Below are positions 25,580-34,800 of a stretch of DNA of 64,000 bases, piece by piece. Source of the DNA: Methyloversatilis discipulorum (GTDB lineage Bacteria; Pseudomonadota; Gammaproteobacteria; Burkholderiales; Rhodocyclaceae); the NCBI RefSeq assembly GCF_018780585.1, contig NZ_JADMJL010000021.1, positions 62,001 through 126,000 of the forward strand, given 5' to 3'. Positions within the stretch are counted from its first letter, which is position 1. Each line of letters begins with the position of its first letter. Below the pieces are notes generated by a model, which searched no databases, was not told the origin of the DNA, and saw only the letters and a list, made by a program, of their open reading frames with translations. A program made the translations under genes and the position numbers.

Positions 25580-26472
25580 GACAGGATCTCCCGCAGGTGG
25601 TACTGGAACTGGCCGAGCTTGCCGCCGTAGTTGCCGGCCGACAGGCGGCGGATGCCGCCGGCCGCGCCGATCTTGCAGACTTCACGCATGCCGACCTCCA
25701 TCGCCTTCTTGACCGAGGCGTCGGTCAGGCCGTCGATGACGATTTCGAGCACGGCGCCGATGCGCTCGTCCAGTTCGGACTTGGTCGCGCCACGCAGCGT
25801 CGGGCAGAAGGCGTCATTGGTCGAGGCCGACAGCGCCTTGTACTTCGAGCCGACCTTGGAACCCGAACGCACGACGCCGCCCGGGAAGGGCATCACCACT
25901 TCCGGCAGCTTGCGCATTTCTCGGATGGCCGCCTCGCAGGCTTCCAGCGCCTGCACCTGGGTGTCGGCCAGCACCAGGAAGTTACCGCCGCCGACCGCCT
26001 TCACCATGCGCGCGGTGTCCTGCACCAGGAATTCGCCGTCCATCACCGGCACGCGCCAGTAGCGCTTGCCGCCGATCTGCTTCGAGGTCTGGAAGCCGTC
26101 GCCGAAATAGCGCAGCGTCTTGCCCAGCGGCACCGGGTCGCCTTCGTCCAGACCGGCGAAGATGGCGCTGGTCGGGCTGGTCAGCACGCACTGGCCGACG
26201 CGTCGTTCGATCTGCTTGATCAGTTCCTTGCTCGACACCGCGAACACCAGCACCGACACGCCCGGGCGGCCGTCCGGCGTTTCCGCCGGCGACAGCACGC
26301 GCTCGATGCCCGCCTCGGCGCCGCAGGCGATGACCGAGGTCGCGAAGCCGGTCATCGCGTTGGCCGAATTGAGCGCCCAGGTTTCGTTGTACGCGGTGAT
26401 GATGAGGCGGATGCCCCGCATGCCGAATGCTTCGGCGAAAGTGTCGTCGATCGCTACACCGTTGATGATCAT
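25576..26472 (-). CDS. fhcD: Formylmethanofuran:H4MPT formyltransferase
   Basis: A 298-residue cytoplasmic formyltransferase (Ftr family) that moves the formyl group from formyl-H4MPT to methanofuran. The start at ATG 26472 gives the conserved N-terminus MIINGVAIDDTFAEAFGMRG; an upstream in-frame ATG would only add unrelated residues. Conserved segments include FGDGFQTSKQIGGKRYWRVP and GGVVRSGSKVGSKYKAL. It is four bases after fhcA and overlaps fhcC. Confidence 0.95.
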   Translation of the reverse strand: MIINGVAIDDTFAEAFGMRGIRLIITAYNETWALNSANAMTGFATSVIACGAEAGIERVLSPAETPDGRPGVSVLVFAVSSKELIKQIERRVGQCVLTSPTSAIFAGLDEGDPVPLGKTLRYFGDGFQTSKQIGGKRYWRVPVMDGEFLVQDTARMVKAVGGGNFLVLADTQVQALEACEAAIREMRKLPEVVMPFPGGVVRSGSKVGSKYKALSASTNDAFCPTLRGATKSELDERIGAVLEIVIDGLTDASVKKAMEVGMREVCKIGAAGGIRRLSAGNYGGKLGQFQYHLREILS

Positions 26473-26476
26473 CTGC

Positions 26477-28147
26477 TCAACCCCGCTTCTTGCATGCATG
26501 GGCAATCAGCTTGCTGCCACCGCCGCACTCGCACAGTTCGTCGTCGCTGATCTTGAAATTGTTCATGCGCACCGAGTGGTAGCGCTGGAAGTAGGGTTCG
26601 ATCTTCTTCTCGATGCTGCGATCGAATTCCGGCTTCACCGCGTGCGTGTTGCCACGCACCACCTTGACGATCCGGCCGTCGCGCACCACCAGTTCGCCGT
26701 CCTTGAACACCAGCTCCGGCTTCTCGAACATGCGCTCGCGATCGGCGTCCTCCTTGTAGACGACGATGTCGGCCGCAGCGCCCGGGGCCAGATGGCCGCG
26801 GTCGGCCAGGCCGATCAGCTTTGCCGGCGCGGCGCGCGTCATGATGGCGATCTCGTACAGCGAGTACTCGCGGTCGAGGCCGGCCAGATTGCTCATCGCA
26901 CGCGCGTCCGGGTTGATGGTGTCCAGCATCGCGTTGCGGAAGCTGCGGTCCATCAGCAGCTTGATCAGGTGCGGATAGGTCGTGAACGGCGCGCCATTCG
27001 GGTGGTCGGTGGTCAGGAACACGCGCCACGGGTCATCGACCATCAGGAAGATTTCCAGGCCGATCGCCCACTGCAGCGCGTTGACGAAATTCTGGTCCTT
27101 GTACTTGAAGGGCACGACACCGCAGCCAGCGTCGCACTCGATGTCCATGATGACGGACTTCTTCGGCGAGCCGTGGTCGGCGTTGCGGTACTGCACCATG
27201 TTGTCGCCGGAGGCGGTGACGGTCTGGCCGAACAAGATCTGGCCGACGTCGGCCGTCACGTTCTTCTTCTGGTTGATCGCCTCGGCGATGCGCGCCGCGG
27301 CACTGGAAAACTTGCGGTCGCCCTCGGTGCCGTAGCTGTGGAACTGGATGTGCGTCAGGTGGATGGGCAGGCCTTCGGCCGCGTCCATCGTGCCCAGCGT
27401 GGTGTCGACGTTGCCCGGCACGCCGAGGTTGCTGGCATGCACGTGCAGCGGCTTCGGCACGCCGAGATCATGTACGGCGCGCGACAGCACCTTGACGATT
27501 TCGCGCGGCGTGATGCCGTAGTACGCGTTCTGTTCGTCGAGATCGAGCTTGCGCTGGTTGAACTTGAAGGCCGAAATGCCGCCCGGGTTCACGATCTTGA
27601 TGCCGACCGTCTGCGTCGCGTTCAGCGTCCACGCGACGTAGTCGTTGATCGCCTTCTGATCTTCCTTGGCCGCCATCATGCGCAGGAAGAAATCGTCGCT
27701 GCCCAGCATGGCGTAGCCGCCAGTATCGAGAATGGGCGTGTCGCCCATTTCCATGTGTGCCTGGCGCGCGTTGATCGGCAGGATGGCCGGCTCGAAGGCG
27801 GCCGTGTAGCCCATTTCGGCGTAGCGATAACCGGCCGCCAGCGTGCCGGGCGCTGCGTGACCGCAGCTCGAACGGGTCAGTTCGGTGCGCTCCAGCGGAT
27901 CGCCGCGGTGATCTTCCGGCAGCATTTCGCGCGCGATATTCACCTTGCCGCCACCGATGTGGCTGTGCATGTCGATGGCCCCCGACATGACGATGCGGCC
28001 GGCGATGTTGTACTCGGCGGTGATCTTCTCGTGCTCGTTCGGTCCGGCGACGATGCGACCATCGCGCACGTAGATGTCGCGCACCTGGTCGTTCACGCCG
28101 TTGGCCGGATCGATCACGCGGCCACCGGTCAGTTTGATCAGACTCAC
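26477..28147 (-). CDS. fhcA: Formylmethanofuran hydrolase subunit A (amidohydrolase)
   Basis: A 556-residue amidohydrolase-fold subunit that hydrolyses formyl-methanofuran to formate and methanofuran. The GTG at 28147 overlaps the fhcB stop (GTGA). The N-terminus VSLIKLTGGRVIDPANGVND begins the composite beta domain, and GAIDMHSHIGGGKVN near residue 60 carries the first metal-binding HxH. Further landmarks are HVHASNLGVPGN near 235 and TTDHPNGAPFTTYPHLIK near 380, where the catalytic Asp region lies. The C-terminus returns to the beta domain (LAPGAAADIVVYKED). It is the catalytic centre of the Fhc complex. Confidence 0.95.
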   Translation of the reverse strand: MSLIKLTGGRVIDPANGVNDQVRDIYVRDGRIVAGPNEHEKITAEYNIAGRIVMSGAIDMHSHIGGGKVNIAREMLPEDHRGDPLERTELTRSSCGHAAPGTLAAGYRYAEMGYTAAFEPAILPINARQAHMEMGDTPILDTGGYAMLGSDDFFLRMMAAKEDQKAINDYVAWTLNATQTVGIKIVNPGGISAFKFNQRKLDLDEQNAYYGITPREIVKVLSRAVHDLGVPKPLHVHASNLGVPGNVDTTLGTMDAAEGLPIHLTHIQFHSYGTEGDRKFSSAAARIAEAINQKKNVTADVGQILFGQTVTASGDNMVQYRNADHGSPKKSVIMDIECDAGCGVVPFKYKDQNFVNALQWAIGLEIFLMVDDPWRVFLTTDHPNGAPFTTYPHLIKLLMDRSFRNAMLDTINPDARAMSNLAGLDREYSLYEIAIMTRAAPAKLIGLADRGHLAPGAAADIVVYKEDADRERMFEKPELVFKDGELVVRDGRIVKVVRGNTHAVKPEFDRSIEKKIEPYFQRYHSVRMNNFKISDDELCECGGGSKLIAHACKKRG

Positions 28148-29442
28148 GCTCCCACCTCCTTCATCTTGGCCACGATGGCGGCCGTCACCTGCTCCGCCGC
28201 GGGCAGCGACGACTTCTTCAGCGCCCGCAACGGCAGCGACACCACCTTGTCGGTGCGCACGAAATGCCCGGTCAGGTGCATGCCGGGCGTGGCCACCGGA
28301 ATGAACACATGCGGCTCCGCATCGAGCTTCTGCGTCGGCGGCGCGATCACCACCGTGGGCAGGCCGGTCGACGGCGGCGCAACCGTGTCGTTCAGACTGG
28401 ACAGCCACACCAGCGCGTCGGTTTCGCCATTGGCGACCAGGCGCGACAGGCCGTTTTGCAGCGGGTCGAACTTCGGCGTACCGCTGGCGTAGCTGGTGCG
28501 CATCGGGAAGCCGGTCTGCCAAAGGTGCACCGCACCCATCGTCGAATCGCCGTCGTTGCCGGCCAGCGGCAGCGCGTTGCAGCGCGTCGTCACATTGAGC
28601 TTGCGGGCGATCGCCGCGATGGCGCCGACGTTCATGTCGACCTGCGGCGTGTCGAATGCGGACGCCGTCCACACCAGCACGCTGTATTTCGCCGCCAGCA
28701 ATGCGTCAGCCAGCGCCTGCCAGCGAGCAAGTGCGATGCCCAGCGGCGCCTCACCGGCCACCGGCTGCTTCGCCAGCAGCGCATTGAGCACCGACAGCGC
28801 CTCGGGCATGCGCTTCTTGTCGAATTCGAACACGTCGGGCTGGCGGCCGTCCGGCGACACGCCCGGCGCGGTGTTCAGGCCGGCGCCCATATAGACGATG
28901 TGGCGGCTGGTGGTATCGAAGTCGAACATCGACTCCTTCACCCACACCACGCGCTCGAAGAAACGCGGCTGACGCGACACCGCATCGGTACCCAACAGCA
29001 CGATGAGGTCGGCGCGGTTCTTCACCTCGGCCAGCGTCGTGTTGATGCCGCCGCCGTCCTGCACGGCGCGACTCGCGCGCCAGCCGAATTCGTTATTGAT
29101 GTGCTCGACGATGCCGCCCGCCAGATCGACCAGTTCCATCGCGCCGCGCGCACCGTTCAGGTCCAGCGCCATGCCGCCGAACACCGGCTGCTGCGCGCCC
29201 GCGAGGATGCGCGCAGCTTCCGCACAGGCCTCTTCAAGCGACGCCGGCTTGCCGTCGATGCGGGCGGAAGCGTTCGTCGGAACACCGCCGAGTCGAGCAA
29301 AACCATCGCGCGCCCTGTCGCAGCCGTTGGCCACGACGGTCAGGCCGCTGCCCGCGGTATCGACGCTCAGGTCGTCACAGGCGTGCCCGCACAGCGGACA
29401 GGCCACTTCGGTGACGACGGTCGAAGTCGCTTCATTCGTCAT
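28144..29442 (-). CDS. fhcB: Formyltransferase/hydrolase complex subunit B
   Basis: A 432-residue homologue of the formylmethanofuran dehydrogenase subunit B. Four Cys occur near the N-terminus (ACPLCGHACDDL within residues 14-25 and ANGCDRARDG near 38-46). In archaea this subunit holds the Mo/W pterin; the bacterial Fhc complex is hydrolytic and FhcB is generally held not to act as a dehydrogenase. It is first in a minus-strand operon (fhcB-A-D-C) with four-base overlaps or four-base gaps, divergent from mptG with a 273-base shared upstream region. Confidence 0.93.
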   Translation of the reverse strand: MTNEATSTVVTEVACPLCGHACDDLSVDTAGSGLTVVANGCDRARDGFARLGGVPTNASARIDGKPASLEEACAEAARILAGAQQPVFGGMALDLNGARGAMELVDLAGGIVEHINNEFGWRASRAVQDGGGINTTLAEVKNRADLIVLLGTDAVSRQPRFFERVVWVKESMFDFDTTSRHIVYMGAGLNTAPGVSPDGRQPDVFEFDKKRMPEALSVLNALLAKQPVAGEAPLGIALARWQALADALLAAKYSVLVWTASAFDTPQVDMNVGAIAAIARKLNVTTRCNALPLAGNDGDSTMGAVHLWQTGFPMRTSYASGTPKFDPLQNGLSRLVANGETDALVWLSSLNDTVAPPSTGLPTVVIAPPTQKLDAEPHVFIPVATPGMHLTGHFVRTDKVVSLPLRALKKSSLPAAEQVTAAIVAKMKEVGA

Positions 29443-29655
29443 GAGTCATCCGTTTCATCAGGTTGATAGAACCCGCAGCCCGCAACGATACAACAAGCGC
29501 AAACCTGCGACGGGCGCGCCTTCGCGCACCGCACTGCAGCATCCGGCAGGACAGACCGCACCGCGGTCAACCTGTTTCACATGCGTGACAGCGCGATCCG
29601 TAAACGACCGTCGCCCGACTGTCTTGAACGGCTTCCGGCGCCGTCGCAAAAGCCT

Positions 29656-29686
29656 TTGCCAGTGAGGCCGCCGAATTTGGGATAAT
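29656..29686 (+). promoter_or_regulatory. Candidate sigma70 promoter for mptG/mtdB direction
   Basis: TTGCCA (29656-29661) and GATAAT (29681-29686) are separated by 19 bases, slightly wide. The expected start of transcription is about 20 bases before the mptG ATG. The 273-base region between fhcB and mptG contains no gene, and must also hold the fhc promoter on the other strand. Confidence 0.4.
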
Positions 29687-29715
29687 CCGCGCCTTCGCAA
29701 CGACAGACCCATCGG

Positions 29716-30690
29716 ATGAACGCTTCGCACGCGACCGCCGCCGCCCTGCAAGTCCGGGCTCCCGCTCGCCTGCACATGGGGTTCGTCGACCTTGATGGCA
29801 GCCTCGGGCGACGCTTCGGCAGTGTGGGCCTCACGCTGGAAGGTCTGAACACCACCTTGCAGATCCAACCGGCTGCGAAACTCGAAGTCAGCGGTCACGA
29901 CGCCGAGCGCGCGCGCCGCTACGCGGCGACGATCTGCGAACGCTTCAATCTCCCCCCTGCCCGCATCGACATCACCGGCGCCATCCCCTCGCACTCCGGG
30001 CTGGGCTCCGGCACACAACTTGCTCTCGCGGTCGGCATGGCGCTGGCGCGTCTGCACGGCCTGAAGCTGAACTCGCGCGACATCGCCGGCCTGCTCGACC
30101 GTGGTGCGCGTTCAGGCATCGGCATCGGCAGTTTCGATGGCGGTGGTTTCATCGTCGATGGCGGTCGCGGCGCGCTGGACGCCCCACCGCCCATCGTCGT
30201 GCAAATGCCCTTCCCGGCGGAGTGGCGCATGGTGCTGATCTTCGATCACGCCTGTCGCGGCCTGCACGGGGCGGCCGAGAAGGAGGCATTCCGCGTGCTG
30301 CCGCCCTACAAGGCGGGTCTGGCGGACCGCTTGAGCCGGCTGGTGCTGATGCGCGCACTGCCGGCGCTGGCCGAACGCGACATCGACATGTTCGGTGCCG
30401 CGATCAACGAATTGCAGCAATGTGTCGGCGACTATTTCGCGCCGGCACAGGGCGGCCGCTACACCAGTGCGCTGGTGAGCAGTGTCGCGGAACACCTGGC
30501 CGGGCTCGGTGCAGCCTGCATCGGCCAGAGTTCTTGGGGGCCGACCGGCTTTGCGCTGGCAGCGTCGGAGGCCGACGCGAACGCCATGGTGGCGTCTGCG
30601 CGCACGCGGTTCGCGCAGGCGGAAGGACTGGAATTGATGGTGTGCGCTGCGCGCAACGAGGGCGCGCAGTGGACGGAACTGCCGGGCTGA
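29716..30690 (+). CDS. mptG: Beta-ribofuranosylaminobenzene 5'-phosphate synthase
   Basis: A 324-residue GHMP-kinase-fold enzyme. It joins p-aminobenzoate and phosphoribosyl pyrophosphate, losing CO2 and pyrophosphate, as the first committed step of the arylamine part of H4MPT. The N-terminus RAPARLHMGFVDLDGSLGRRF and the glycine-rich PSHSGLGSGTQLALAVG at about residue 93 are typical of the family, as is SGIGIGSFDGGGFIVDGG. It heads the rightward H4MPT cluster, 102 bases before mtdB. Confidence 0.9.
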   Translation: MNASHATAAALQVRAPARLHMGFVDLDGSLGRRFGSVGLTLEGLNTTLQIQPAAKLEVSGHDAERARRYAATICERFNLPPARIDITGAIPSHSGLGSGTQLALAVGMALARLHGLKLNSRDIAGLLDRGARSGIGIGSFDGGGFIVDGGRGALDAPPPIVVQMPFPAEWRMVLIFDHACRGLHGAAEKEAFRVLPPYKAGLADRLSRLVLMRALPALAERDIDMFGAAINELQQCVGDYFAPAQGGRYTSALVSSVAEHLAGLGAACIGQSSWGPTGFALAASEADANAMVASARTRFAQAEGLELMVCAARNEGAQWTELPG

Positions 30691-30792
30691 TGCCGCAGGT
30701 GCAGACCGGGAATTAGAGGAGAGGTGCGTCACCGCACCCCACAACGACGTAAGAGAGCACCCAGCCTTCGGGCGGAAAGAGCGAGAGAGACC

Positions 30793-31695
30793 ATGGAAAA
30801 CCCGTACATCCTGCACATGTTCAGCCCCACCAACAACATCAGCCCCTTCGATGTGAACATGGCGTGCGACGCCGGCTTCCAGGTGCTGATGCCCTACTCC
30901 GGCGTCGGGCTGGACCAGATCTACGGCCTCACCCAGGATGCCATCTTCTCGCGCGGCCCCAATGGCGTGAAGCGCACCGGCATCTTCATCGGCGGCCGTG
31001 ACATCGGCCTGGCGGCCGACATGCTCGACGCCTGCCGTGGCGCCATGGTGCCGCCGTTCGAAGTGTCGGTATTCGCCGACCCCTCCGGCGCCTTCACCAC
31101 CGCCGCCGCCCTCGTCGCCTGCGTCGAGCGTCAGCTGCGCAAGGCGCACAACACCGAACTCGAAGGCAAGACCGTGCTGGTGCTCGGCGGTACCGGCCCG
31201 GTCGGCACCGCCGCTGCAGTGCTGGCTTCCAGCGCTGGCGCCAAGGTGCTGGTCGGCAGTCATTCGAGCGCGATGCGCGCCCGCGTCGCCTCGGAAGTCG
31301 TGAATACCCGCTACGGTTCGTCGGTCGAGCCGGTCGAAGCGGGTTCGAACGAACAGAAGGAAAGCCTGATGCCCCAGGCCAACGTCATCCTGTGCACGGC
31401 CAAGGCCGGCATCCAGGTGCTGAGCAAGGCCCAGCTCCAGAACGCGCGCTCGCTGCTGGTCGCTGCCGACGTGAACGCCGTTCCGCCGGCGGGCATCGAA
31501 GGGCTGGGCGTCATGGACGACGGCAAGCCGCTCGGCGCCGGATCGGGCAAGGCCGTCGGCATCGGCGCACTGGCCATCGGCAACGTGAAGTACCTGTGCC
31601 AGCGCGGTCTATTCCAGCGCATGATCAACACCGACAAGCCGGTCTATCTCGACTTCCGCGACGCCTTCGCCACCGCACGCGATCTGGTCGCCTGA
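30793..31695 (+). CDS. mtdB: NAD(P)-dependent methylene-H4MPT dehydrogenase
   Basis: A 300-residue Rossmann-type dehydrogenase that oxidises methylene-H4MPT to methenyl-H4MPT. The ATG at 30793 gives the usual N-terminus MENPYILHMFSPTNNISPFD. The nucleotide motif is VLGGTGPVGTAAA at about residue 130, and GAGSGKAVGIGALAIGN near the C-terminus is typical of MtdB, distinguishing it from the folate-type MtdA. Its place between mptG and mch supports H4MPT as the cofactor. Confidence 0.93.
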   Translation: MENPYILHMFSPTNNISPFDVNMACDAGFQVLMPYSGVGLDQIYGLTQDAIFSRGPNGVKRTGIFIGGRDIGLAADMLDACRGAMVPPFEVSVFADPSGAFTTAAALVACVERQLRKAHNTELEGKTVLVLGGTGPVGTAAAVLASSAGAKVLVGSHSSAMRARVASEVVNTRYGSSVEPVEAGSNEQKESLMPQANVILCTAKAGIQVLSKAQLQNARSLLVAADVNAVPPAGIEGLGVMDDGKPLGAGSGKAVGIGALAIGNVKYLCQRGLFQRMINTDKPVYLDFRDAFATARDLVA

Positions 31696-31723
31696 AGCGG
31701 AATCGCGGACGGAGCGCGGGCCG

Positions 31724-32851
31724 GTGTCGCACTGGCTCATCGTCGCCGGCAGTGCGCGTGCACTTGCACGCTCCTGCGTCGAGGCCGGCTGGCGCTGCGA
31801 CGTGATCGATCCATTTGCCGACAGCGACACCGCACGACTGGCCTGCCGGCTGGAACGCGGCGCCCTGTCGGGCGATCACTTCGATGAGCGGCTGCCGGCG
31901 CTGGTCCGGTCGATGGCCGGCAACTGGCGCGGCATCGTCGCCGGTTCGGGTTTCGAGGCCGTCCCGTCAATGCTCGACGAACTGGATGCGATCGCACCGC
32001 TCGTCGGCAACGACGCCACCACGGTCGCCCGCTGCAAGGCGCCGATGGATCTTGCAGAGACGGCGCACCGGGCCGGTATTCGCTGCGCGGAGGTCGACAT
32101 CTCGGGCCCGGTGGCCGGCGACGACTGGCTGATGAAGCCGATAGGCGGCTGTGGCGGCATCGGCGTGCGTCCGGCGCGAGCGGGCGAACAGATCGCCGAG
32201 GGCTGGTTCGCACAACGCCGTATCGACGGCGTGCCGGCGTCGGTGCTGTTTCTCGCCGACGGTCACGACGCGCGCATCGTCGGCGTCACGCGCCAGTATC
32301 CGGGCAGCGTGGCCGGTCCCTACGCCTGGTGCGAGGCGGTCGGCGACCTGCCGCTGAGCCGCGCACAGCACGAGCGGCTGGCGCGCGATGTCGCTGCACT
32401 GACGCAGCAGTTCGGTCTGCGTGGCCTGAATGGCGCGGATCTGGTGTTCGACGGCGAGCACGCGGTGCTGATAGAGATCAACCCGCGGCCCACCGCAACG
32501 ATGATGCTTTATGAAGAGCGCGTGGTCGGCGGTCTGTTCGCCGCCCACGTCGCGGCCTGCGAAGGCCGGCTCGACGAGGTCGAACTGCTGGCCGGCGACG
32601 AGATACGCGGACTGCGCGTGGTGTATGCGCCGGACACGTTGCGTATCGGCGACGATGCGGCATGGCCGGCATGGAGCGCCGACCGGCCGCCAGCCGGCAG
32701 CACGACGGATCGCGCCATGCCGCTGTGCACGGTGCTCGCCGCTGGCCGCGACGGCGCCACCGTCAGCCGGCAACTGCGGCAACGCGAACGACAACTTCTG
32801 GACACGCCCGGCCTTTTCGCCGGACAGATGACGACAACAGCCCTTTCGTGA
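31724..32851 (+). CDS. ATP-grasp protein of the H4MPT cluster (OrfY-like by position)
   Basis: A 375-residue ATP-grasp protein starting at GTG 31724. A pre-ATP-grasp domain (HWLIVAGSARALARSCVEAG) is followed by the ATP-grasp domain with DWLMKPIGGCGGIGV near residue 135 and the Mg-binding LIEINPRPTATMM near residue 250. These enzymes join a carboxylate to an amine using ATP. Genes of this type between mtdB and mch in methylotrophs (orfY in Methylobacterium, by position and from memory) are needed for the H4MPT-linked pathway, presumably in cofactor assembly. The reaction is unproven. Confidence 0.7.
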   Translation: MSHWLIVAGSARALARSCVEAGWRCDVIDPFADSDTARLACRLERGALSGDHFDERLPALVRSMAGNWRGIVAGSGFEAVPSMLDELDAIAPLVGNDATTVARCKAPMDLAETAHRAGIRCAEVDISGPVAGDDWLMKPIGGCGGIGVRPARAGEQIAEGWFAQRRIDGVPASVLFLADGHDARIVGVTRQYPGSVAGPYAWCEAVGDLPLSRAQHERLARDVAALTQQFGLRGLNGADLVFDGEHAVLIEINPRPTATMMLYEERVVGGLFAAHVAACEGRLDEVELLAGDEIRGLRVVYAPDTLRIGDDAAWPAWSADRPPAGSTTDRAMPLCTVLAAGRDGATVSRQLRQRERQLLDTPGLFAGQMTTTALS

Positions 32852-32863
32852 GGAGAACTGAAG

Positions 32864-33862
32864 ATGAGCAACCCTGAACACGGCCCGGTGCTGACCGGTG
32901 CACAGCCCAGCGTGGGCAAGCATGTGATGGCCCTGGTCGAGGGTCTGGTGCGCGACGCCGACGCGCTGCGCATCAAGGTCGAGCCGCTGCCCGGTGGCGG
33001 CCGCGTCATCGACGCCGGCATCAACTGCCCGGGCGGCATCGAAGCCGGCCGCCGCATCACTGAAATCTGCATGGGCGGTCTCGGCACCGCCACCTTCAAC
33101 ACGCGCGAAGCGCACTGGCCGCTCATCATCAACGTGCATTCGACCCACCCGGTCGTCGCCTGTCTGGCCAGCCAGTACGCCGGCTGGAGCCTGTCGCACG
33201 GCGAAGGCAAGGAGGCCTTCCACGCACTGGGTTCCGGTCCGGGCCGTGCGCTGGCGGTGAAGGAGCCGCTGTACAAGGAACTGGGCTACAAGGACGACGC
33301 GAAGCACGCCGTTCTGGTGCTCGAGGTCGACCGCCAGCCGCCGGCCGAGGTACTGGCCAAGATCCGCCGCGACTGCAATGTGCCGGACGACGGCGTGACG
33401 CTCATCCTGACGCCGACGCGCAGCCTCGCCGGCACCGTGCAGGTGGTCGGCCGCGTGCTCGAAGTGGCGCTGCACAAGGTGCATGCGCTCGGCTTCCCGC
33501 TGCAGCACATCGTTGATGGCTCGGCCAGTGCACCGATCGCCCCGCCGGCGCCCGACTTCCTGAACGCGATGGGCCGCACCAACGACGCCATCCTGTTCGG
33601 TGGCGTCGCCCAGCTCTACGTCGATTGCGAGGACGACGCAGCGGCCGATCTGGCGCAGAAGCTGCCGTCGTCGGCTTCGCGCGACTACGGCCGTCCGTTC
33701 GCCGAAGTATTCAAGGAAGTGAAGTACGACTTCTACAAGATCGACCCGATGCTGTTCGCACCGGCCCGCGTGGTGGTGAGCAATCTGCGCACGGGCAAGA
33801 GCTTCCGCGCCGGCCAGATCAACACCGAACTGCTGGCCAAGTCCTTCGGCGAGGGCAAGTAA
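32864..33862 (+). CDS. mch: Methenyl-H4MPT cyclohydrolase
   Basis: A 332-residue cyclohydrolase that converts methenyl-H4MPT to formyl-H4MPT. Family landmarks are [20 protein letters not shown] (residues 43-62), [24 protein letters not shown] and [22 protein letters not shown]-type RBS precedes the ATG by about eight bases. It follows the ATP-grasp gene by 12 bases and precedes the next by five, so the block is an operon. Confidence 0.95.
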   Translation: MSNPEHGPVLTGAQPSVGKHVMALVEGLVRDADALRIKVEPLPGGGRVIDAGINCPGGIEAGRRITEICMGGLGTATFNTREAHWPLIINVHSTHPVVACLASQYAGWSLSHGEGKEAFHALGSGPGRALAVKEPLYKELGYKDDAKHAVLVLEVDRQPPAEVLAKIRRDCNVPDDGVTLILTPTRSLAGTVQVVGRVLEVALHKVHALGFPLQHIVDGSASAPIAPPAPDFLNAMGRTNDAILFGGVAQLYVDCEDDAAADLAQKLPSSASRDYGRPFAEVFKEVKYDFYKIDPMLFAPARVVVSNLRTGKSFRAGQINTELLAKSFGEGK

Positions 33863-33867
33863 TCGGC

Positions 33868-34800
33868 ATGAGCGTGCAGCAGGCGGACATCGCCATCGTC
33901 ACCGACGAGCCGGGCTGGCATGGCGCCCGGCTGCGCGAGGCCTTCCGCGCGCGCGGCCTGCTGGCCCGCTACGTCAGCCTCGGTGAGTGCCACATCGACC
34001 TGCAGCGCGGCATTTCCGGCGTCGTGATGCCGGGCTTCGAACAGAAGCTGCCGCAGGCGGTGTTCGTGCGCGGCGTGGCCGGCGGTTCGCTGCAGCAGGT
34101 CGTGCTGCGCATGGATTTCCTGCACTACCTGGGCGAACTGGGCATCCCGGTCTACAACCACGCGCGCGCGATCGAGAAGAGCGTGGACAAGGCGATGACC
34201 AGCGTGCTGCTGCACCGCGCCGGCATCCCGACGCCGCCGACCTGGGTGACCGAGCAGGAAGCCGAGGCGCGCGCCGTGCTGATGCGCGAGTTCGCCGCCG
34301 GGCACGACGTGCTGGTGAAGCCGCTGTTCGGCTCGCAGGGTGAAGGCATCGTGCGGCTGAAGGCCGGCGACGCGCTGCCGGCGGCAGAAACACTGGGCAA
34401 TGTCTGGTACATGCAGCGCTACAGCGCGCGCTCGCGCGACAGCGTCGGTGAGTGGTCGGACTGGCGCGTGATGGTGATCGACGGCAAACCGGTCGCCGCC
34501 ATGCTGCGCCGCGGCAAGAGCTGGCTCAACAACGTCGCCCAGGGCGGCGTCTGCGAAGCGATCCCGGTGTCGCCGAACGACGCGCTGATGCGCCTGGCCG
34601 TCGACGCCACCCGCGCCTGCAGCATGGACTACGCCGGCATCGACATCCTGCGCGACGACCACGGCGAGCTCACCGTGCTCGAGGTCAACAGCATTCCGGC
34701 CTGGAAAGGCCTGCAGGGCGTGACACCGCTGAACATCGCGCAACTGCTGGCCGACGACCTGCTGCGCCGTATTCCGGGCGCCGGCGTGATCGCATGCTGA
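33868..34800 (+). CDS. RimK-like ATP-grasp ligase of the H4MPT cluster (Orf5-like by position)
   Basis: A 310-residue ATP-grasp protein of the RimK/glutathione-synthetase-like group: DVLVKPLFGSQGEGIVRL near residue 150, then VMVIDGKPVAAMLRRG, and the Mg-binding VLEVNSIPAWKGLQ at about residue 272. RimK-like ligases add Glu to a carboxylate; archaeal relatives build the glutamate tails of H4MPT/F420 (MptN, CofF). It starts five bases after mch and overlaps the next gene by seven bases. Probably a glutamyl ligase for H4MPT or methanofuran; the substrate is unproven. Confidence 0.72.
   Translation: MSVQQADIAIVTDEPGWHGARLREAFRARGLLARYVSLGECHIDLQRGISGVVMPGFEQKLPQAVFVRGVAGGSLQQVVLRMDFLHYLGELGIPVYNHARAIEKSVDKAMTSVLLHRAGIPTPPTWVTEQEAEARAVLMREFAAGHDVLVKPLFGSQGEGIVRLKAGDALPAAETLGNVWYMQRYSARSRDSVGEWSDWRVMVIDGKPVAAMLRRGKSWLNNVAQGGVCEAIPVSPNDALMRLAVDATRACSMDYAGIDILRDDHGELTVLEVNSIPAWKGLQGVTPLNIAQLLADDLLRRIPGAGVIAC

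Noticed and set aside
26120-28492. Open frame of 790 codons antisense to fhcA/fhcD
   Set aside because: Shadow of two well-supported genes.
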